From NCBI RefSeq assembly GCF_001238295.1, contig NZ_LGXZ01000004.1, forward strand, positions 62,001-126,000: a stretch of DNA of 64,000 nt. The letters are read 5' to 3'. This DNA is from Ruegeria sp. 6PALISEP08. Its GTDB lineage: Bacteria > Pseudomonadota > Alphaproteobacteria > Rhodobacterales > Rhodobacteraceae. The notes under the pieces were generated by a model. It saw only the letters and a program-made list of their open reading frames with translations. It did no database searches and was not told the origin of the DNA. Numbering within the stretch: position 1 is the first letter of the stretch; each line of letters starts with the position of its first letter. The translations under genes were made by a program, and so were the position numbers. Below are positions 60,906 through 64,000 of the stretch, in pieces.

Positions 60906-62405
60906 ATGCAAGACCTGACCCATTTCCTGAACGGCGAAATGGTCGCCGGTACATCCGGTCGTTTCGACGACATTTACAACCCGGCAACGGGCGAAGTTCA
61001 GTACAAATGCCCGATGGCCAGCGCAGCAGAAACCACAGCTGCCATTGAAGCCGCGGCCGCGGCCCAGCCTGCATGGGGAGCGACCAACCCTCAAAAGCGC
61101 GCGCGCGTCATGATGGCCATGGTCGGCCTGATGAACCGCGACATGGACAAGCTGGCCGAGGCGCTGAGCCGCGAGCACGGCAAAACCATCCCCGACGCCA
61201 AGGGTGACCTGCAGCGTGGTCTGGAAGTGATCGAGTACTGCATTGGTGCGCCACAGATGCTGAAAGGTGAGTTCACCGACAGCGCAGGTCCGGGTATCGA
61301 TATGTACTCGATGCGTCAGCCTCTGGGCGTTGTCGGTTCGATCATGCCGTTCAACTTCCCTGCCATGATGCCACTGTGGCACGTTGGCCCGGCGTTGGCC
61401 TGCGGCAACGCCGTGATCCTGAAGCCGTCCGAACGTGACCCCTCGGTGCCGCTGATGCTGGCCGAACTGTTTGTCGAAGCCGGCCTTCCCAAGGGCGTGT
61501 TTCAGGTTGTGAACGGCGACAAGGAAGCAGTCGACACCATTCTCGACAGCGAGATCATTCAGGGCGTCAGCTTTGTGGGGTCTACCCCGATCGCGCAATA
61601 CATCTATAGCCGCGCAACCGCGAATGGTAAGCGAGCACAGTGTTTCGGTGGTGCCAAGAACCACATGATCGTCATGCCCGACGCTGACCTGGATCAGGCG
61701 GCTGACGCTCTGGTTGGGGCCGGTTTCGGAGCGGCAGGCGAACGTTGCATGGCTATCTCTGTCGCGGTTCCCGTTGGTGAAGAAACAGCAGACAAGCTGA
61801 TCGAAAAGCTGATCCCACGTGTCGAAAAGCTGAAAGTTGGCCCCTACACTGCGGGCGACGATGTCGATATGGGCCCGGTTGTGACCGCCGCCGCGAAAGA
61901 ACGTATCTTGGGCCTGATCAACTCGGGCGTCGAACAAGGCGCCAAGCTGGTCGTTGATAACCGTGATTTCAGCTTGCAAGGCTACGAAGACGGCTTCTTT
62001 GTCGGCCCGCACCTGTTCGACAACGTGACCCCGGATATGGATATCTACAAACAGGAAATCTTCGGCCCGGTCCTGTCAACGGTCCGCGCGGGTTCGTACG
62101 AAGAAGCACTGAAGCTGGCGATGGATCATGAATATGGCAACGGCACCGCGATCTTCACCCGTGACGGTGACACCGCCCGTGACTTTGCCAGCCGGATCAA
62201 TATCGGCATGGTTGGCATAAACGTTCCGATCCCGGTTCCGCTGGCCTATCACACATTTGGCGGCTGGAAGAAATCGATGTTCGGCGATCTGAACCAGCAC
62301 GGCCCGGACAGCTTCAAGTTCTATACCCGCACCAAGACCGTAACCTCGCGCTGGCCGTCGGGCATCAAAGAAGGTGGCGAGTTCAACTTCAAAGCCATGG
62401 ACTGA
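60906..62405 (+). CDS. mmsA: Methylmalonate-semialdehyde dehydrogenase (CoA-acylating)
   Basis: 499 residues from the ATG at 60906 after GGAGGAAC. Aldehyde dehydrogenase fold with NAD-binding GVVGSIMPFNFPAMMP, the conserved Glu region and catalytic Cys in GAAGERCMAISVAV. This family converts methylmalonate semialdehyde from valine (or myo-inositol) to propionyl-CoA. It is divergent from the LysR gene. No other valine-pathway genes are in the window. Confidence 0.94.
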   Translation: MQDLTHFLNGEMVAGTSGRFDDIYNPATGEVQYKCPMASAAETTAAIEAAAAAQPAWGATNPQKRARVMMAMVGLMNRDMDKLAEALSREHGKTIPDAKGDLQRGLEVIEYCIGAPQMLKGEFTDSAGPGIDMYSMRQPLGVVGSIMPFNFPAMMPLWHVGPALACGNAVILKPSERDPSVPLMLAELFVEAGLPKGVFQVVNGDKEAVDTILDSEIIQGVSFVGSTPIAQYIYSRATANGKRAQCFGGAKNHMIVMPDADLDQAADALVGAGFGAAGERCMAISVAVPVGEETADKLIEKLIPRVEKLKVGPYTAGDDVDMGPVVTAAAKERILGLINSGVEQGAKLVVDNRDFSLQGYEDGFFVGPHLFDNVTPDMDIYKQEIFGPVLSTVRAGSYEEALKLAMDHEYGNGTAIFTRDGDTARDFASRINIGMVGINVPIPVPLAYHTFGGWKKSMFGDLNQHGPDSFKFYTRTKTVTSRWPSGIKEGGEFNFKAMD

Positions 62406-62426
62406 TCTTTTAAGCTCTTAGTATTG

Positions 62427-62454
62427 AAACCCGGCCTCTAATTGGGCCGGGTTT
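62427..62454 (+). terminator. Terminator-like hairpin after mmsA
   Basis: AAACCCGGCC (62427-62436) pairs with GGCCGGGTTT (62445-62454). The T-tract after it is weak (ATGCGCTTTT). Confidence 0.65.
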
Positions 62455-62591
62455 ATGCGCTTTTCCGCCGATTTCACTGACAAAGCCTCTGTTCACAAGA
62501 AATTCAGATCGGGCACTCTGGAAAAATGGGATCATCGCCAATATTTTTGCCGTAAAGTACGTATCGCGCATTCAATTTACCGGAGGCAGTC

Positions 62592-63191
62592 TTGTCCCAA
62601 TCCCGTATGACCCGCCGTTCCGCCCTGCTGGGCGTTGCATCCTTGATGACGACCCCTGCCCTTGTTCGGGCTCAAAGCGTGGATGCCTTCCCGGAAACGG
62701 AAGACGCAATCAGCACGCAGCTGCCGGTACGGCGCAATGTATCGTCATTCTCGCAACAAAACTGGCAGGATCATTTTGACGAACTGGGTGTCGGTTGTCT
62801 GTTGGCCGATATCACCAGCCGTGCTGTGCACTTTTGGGCCCCCGACGGCACTTACAAACTGTACCCAAGCTCAGTCCCAATGAGCGAAGAGCTCACGAAA
62901 CGCGGTTACACGAAAGTCGTGCGTAAAACTGAATTCCCAAGCTGGACGCCAACGGCATCGATGCGCGAACGGGATCCTTCGCTGCCACTCCGGATGGAGG
63001 GCGGTGATCCGGGCAACCCGCTGGGAACCCGCGCTATGTACCTGGGTTGGCCAGCTTACCTGGTCCACGGTACACAGGACACGCGTAAGATCGGTCGCCA
63101 GAGTTCGTCCGGGTGCATCGGCCTGTACAACCAACATGTCGAAGAACTGTATCCACTTGTTCAGGTTGGAACACAGGTTCGTCTGGTCTGA
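62592..63191 (+). CDS. L,D-transpeptidase with twin-arginine-like signal
   Basis: 199 residues from a TTG at 62592, chosen because GGAGG lies 5 nt before it; the first ATG (62607) would be 20 nt away. A twin-Arg signal (RMTRRSALLGVASLM) leads to the periplasm. YkuD/ErfK domain with His in VHGTQDTRKIGRQSSS and catalytic Cys in GCIGLYNQH. It makes 3-3 peptidoglycan crosslinks or ties lipoproteins to the wall. Confidence 0.9.
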   Translation: MSQSRMTRRSALLGVASLMTTPALVRAQSVDAFPETEDAISTQLPVRRNVSSFSQQNWQDHFDELGVGCLLADITSRAVHFWAPDGTYKLYPSSVPMSEELTKRGYTKVVRKTEFPSWTPTASMRERDPSLPLRMEGGDPGNPLGTRAMYLGWPAYLVHGTQDTRKIGRQSSSGCIGLYNQHVEELYPLVQVGTQVRLV

Positions 63192-63211
63192 CTTGCTGGT
63201 TGAAAATGCAA

Positions 63212-63246
63212 AAGCCCCGGTCACTGGCCGGGGCTTTGGTGTTTTT
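63212..63246. terminator. Bidirectional terminator between L,D-transpeptidase and fasciclin genes
   Basis: AAAGCCCCGG (63212-63221) pairs with CCGGGGCTTT (63229-63238), followed by GGTGTTTTT on the plus strand. Confidence 0.85.
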
Positions 63247-63256
63247 GAAGGGGGGC

Positions 63257-63733
63257 TTATTCTGGCAGGATAACCGCGTCGACCACGTGAATCACACCGT
63301 TGCTGGCTTCAATATCGGCCTGCACAACCTTGGCATCGTTCACTTTTACACCGTTTTTCGCATTGACGCTCAAACGTTCGCCCTGAACGGTCAGAACCTT
63401 GGCGCGCTTGCCAGCGATGTCACCAGACATAACCTTGGCCGGAACCACGTGGTACGTCAGGATCGAGACAAGCTGGTCTTTGTTTTCAGGCAGGAGCAGA
63501 GACTCCACGGTACCTTCGGGCAAGGCTGCGAATGCCTCATCGGTAGGAGCAAAGACGGTAAACGGTCCGTCCCCCTTCAAGGTATCAACCAGACCAGCGG
63601 CCTGAACGGCGGCAACCAAAGTGTTGAACGAACCGGCGGCAACGGCGGTGTCAACGATGTCTGCAGCCTGCGCCTTGAGCGGCATGGCAAAAGCAAGTGC
63701 GGCGGCTGCACCCATGAATGTACGACGGAACAT
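63257..63733 (-). CDS. Exported fasciclin domain protein
   Basis: 158 residues. Signal peptide 1-23 (ending PLKAQA). One fasciclin (FAS1) domain with [14 protein letters not shown] and [15 protein letters not shown]1 proteins take part in adhesion or surface binding. Precise role unknown. Upstream of a partial gene on the same strand. Confidence 0.92.
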   Translation of the reverse strand: MFRRTFMGAAAALAFAMPLKAQAADIVDTAVAAGSFNTLVAAVQAAGLVDTLKGDGPFTVFAPTDEAFAALPEGTVESLLLPENKDQLVSILTYHVVPAKVMSGDIAGKRAKVLTVQGERLSVNAKNGVKVNDAKVVQADIEASNGVIHVVDAVILPE

Positions 63734-63804
63734 AGCTGTATTCTCCTCTCCAGCGTGTTATGGAAGGGGATACGGACCTTTTGCCGCCGCGGATCATTCT
63801 GAGA

Positions 63805-64000
63805 TCAATTTTCTTTGAGCTGAACCCAGATGCTTTGCGCGCGCCCGTCGGCGAGAAACGGCAATGCCTTTACTGCATCCGGGCGGTCCTGTTGCAGGTA
63901 GTATCCCGGCCAAAGCATTGAATACGCGCCAGATTGCAGCAATGCATGCAGCATGTACTGCTCGCCCCAGCCCGGGCAGTCATAGAAGAACCGCTTGGGA
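63805..64000 (-). CDS. Unrecognised protein, C-terminal part (5' end outside the window)
   Basis: The minus-strand frame is open from the window edge to the TGA at 63805, giving 64 residues beginning KRFFYDCPGWGEQYMLHALL and ending SIWVQLKEN. Codon use and composition look like a real gene. No motif is recognised. Confidence 0.65.
   Translation of the reverse strand, partial: PKRFFYDCPGWGEQYMLHALLQSGAYSMLWPGYYLQQDRPDAVKALPFLADGRAQSIWVQLKEN

Noticed and set aside
59615-61048. Long plus-strand open frame opposite the LysR gene
   Set aside because: It mirrors the codon pattern of the LysR gene on the other strand, gives no recognisable domain and would run into mmsA in another frame.
60900-62012. 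370-codon minus-strand frame inside mmsA
   Set aside because: It is the antisense shadow of a clear dehydrogenase gene with high third-position GC; the protein is rich in His and Arg as such shadows are.
1-64000. tRNA, rRNA, insertion sequence or origin
   Set aside because: No cloverleaf-like sequence, CCA end, rRNA block, transposase, terminal repeats or clustered DnaA boxes were seen in reading both strands; a covariance-model search could still find one.

Overview
The window is ordinary, gene-dense chromosome from an alphaproteobacterium of the order Rhodobacterales, most likely a marine Roseobacter-group member (Ruegeria/Phaeobacter-like). The evidence is a TAXI-type TRAP transporter, the short alphaproteobacterial ATP synthase zeta subunit (DUF1476), RNase E with an acidic insertion inside its S1 domain, a gene-transfer-agent type lysis pair, a fused indolepyruvate ferredoxin oxidoreductase, split purS/purQ/purL genes, and moderately GC-rich coding sequence. 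No tRNA, rRNA, CRISPR array, insertion sequence or integrase was seen.

Layout. 1-5.7 kb: the end of a histone-deacetylase-family gene, a Crp/Fnr regulator, then an exported sulfatase, an exported HAD phosphatase and a cardiolipin synthase in one direction. 5.7-10.4 kb: a two-helix potassium channel and an AttEFGH-like exporter set (ATPase, FtsX permease, exported CrtC/AttH-domain protein). 10.4-15 kb: remains of a sugar-phosphate isomerase gene, then a TAXI TRAP operon with its UspA protein. 15-20.5 kb: a small secreted protein, class I aldolase, a cytochrome P450 coupled to a membrane alpha/beta hydrolase, CcdA and TusA. 20.5-27 kb: RNase E and the DctB/DctD two-component pair. 27-32.4 kb: purine genes purQ, purS and purC with an alcohol dehydrogenase lodged between purS and purQ, MarC, the zeta subunit and a betaine-homocysteine methyltransferase. 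32.4-40.4 kb: PaaG-like hydratase, ccmH, ccmF, the GTA-type holin and endolysin, ccmE, argC, murI and an acyltransferase. 40.4-50 kb: indolepyruvate ferredoxin oxidoreductase, a divergent LysR gene, a candidate small RNA, an MscS-type channel and purL. 50-55 kb: bolA, two small membrane proteins and grxD in a translationally coupled string, an MliC-like protein, zapA with a coiled-coil partner, and transketolase. 55-64 kb: DUF808 protein, two divergent gap paralogues flanking a 47-residue membrane peptide, coaD, a CBS protein, a LysR/mmsA divergent pair, an L,D-transpeptidase, a fasciclin protein and a partial gene.

How parts work together. Aldolase and both GAPDH genes share a TTAGCGCTAA-type palindrome near their starts, which points to one LacI-family regulator of central carbon flow; transketolase lies in the same window but shows no such site. 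Cytochrome c maturation genes (ccmE, ccmF, ccmH, with ccdA elsewhere) surround the phage-like lysis pair. The observations most worth following are the shared glycolytic operator, the GTA lysis pair with an EF-hand loop inside the ccm locus, the roughly 80-nt candidate sRNA at 45.05 kb, a DctD-type regulator that lacks GAFTGA, a hairpin that covers the ribosome-binding site of the hydrolase-P450 unit, and two copies of what looks like a Roseobacter intergenic palindromic repeat.
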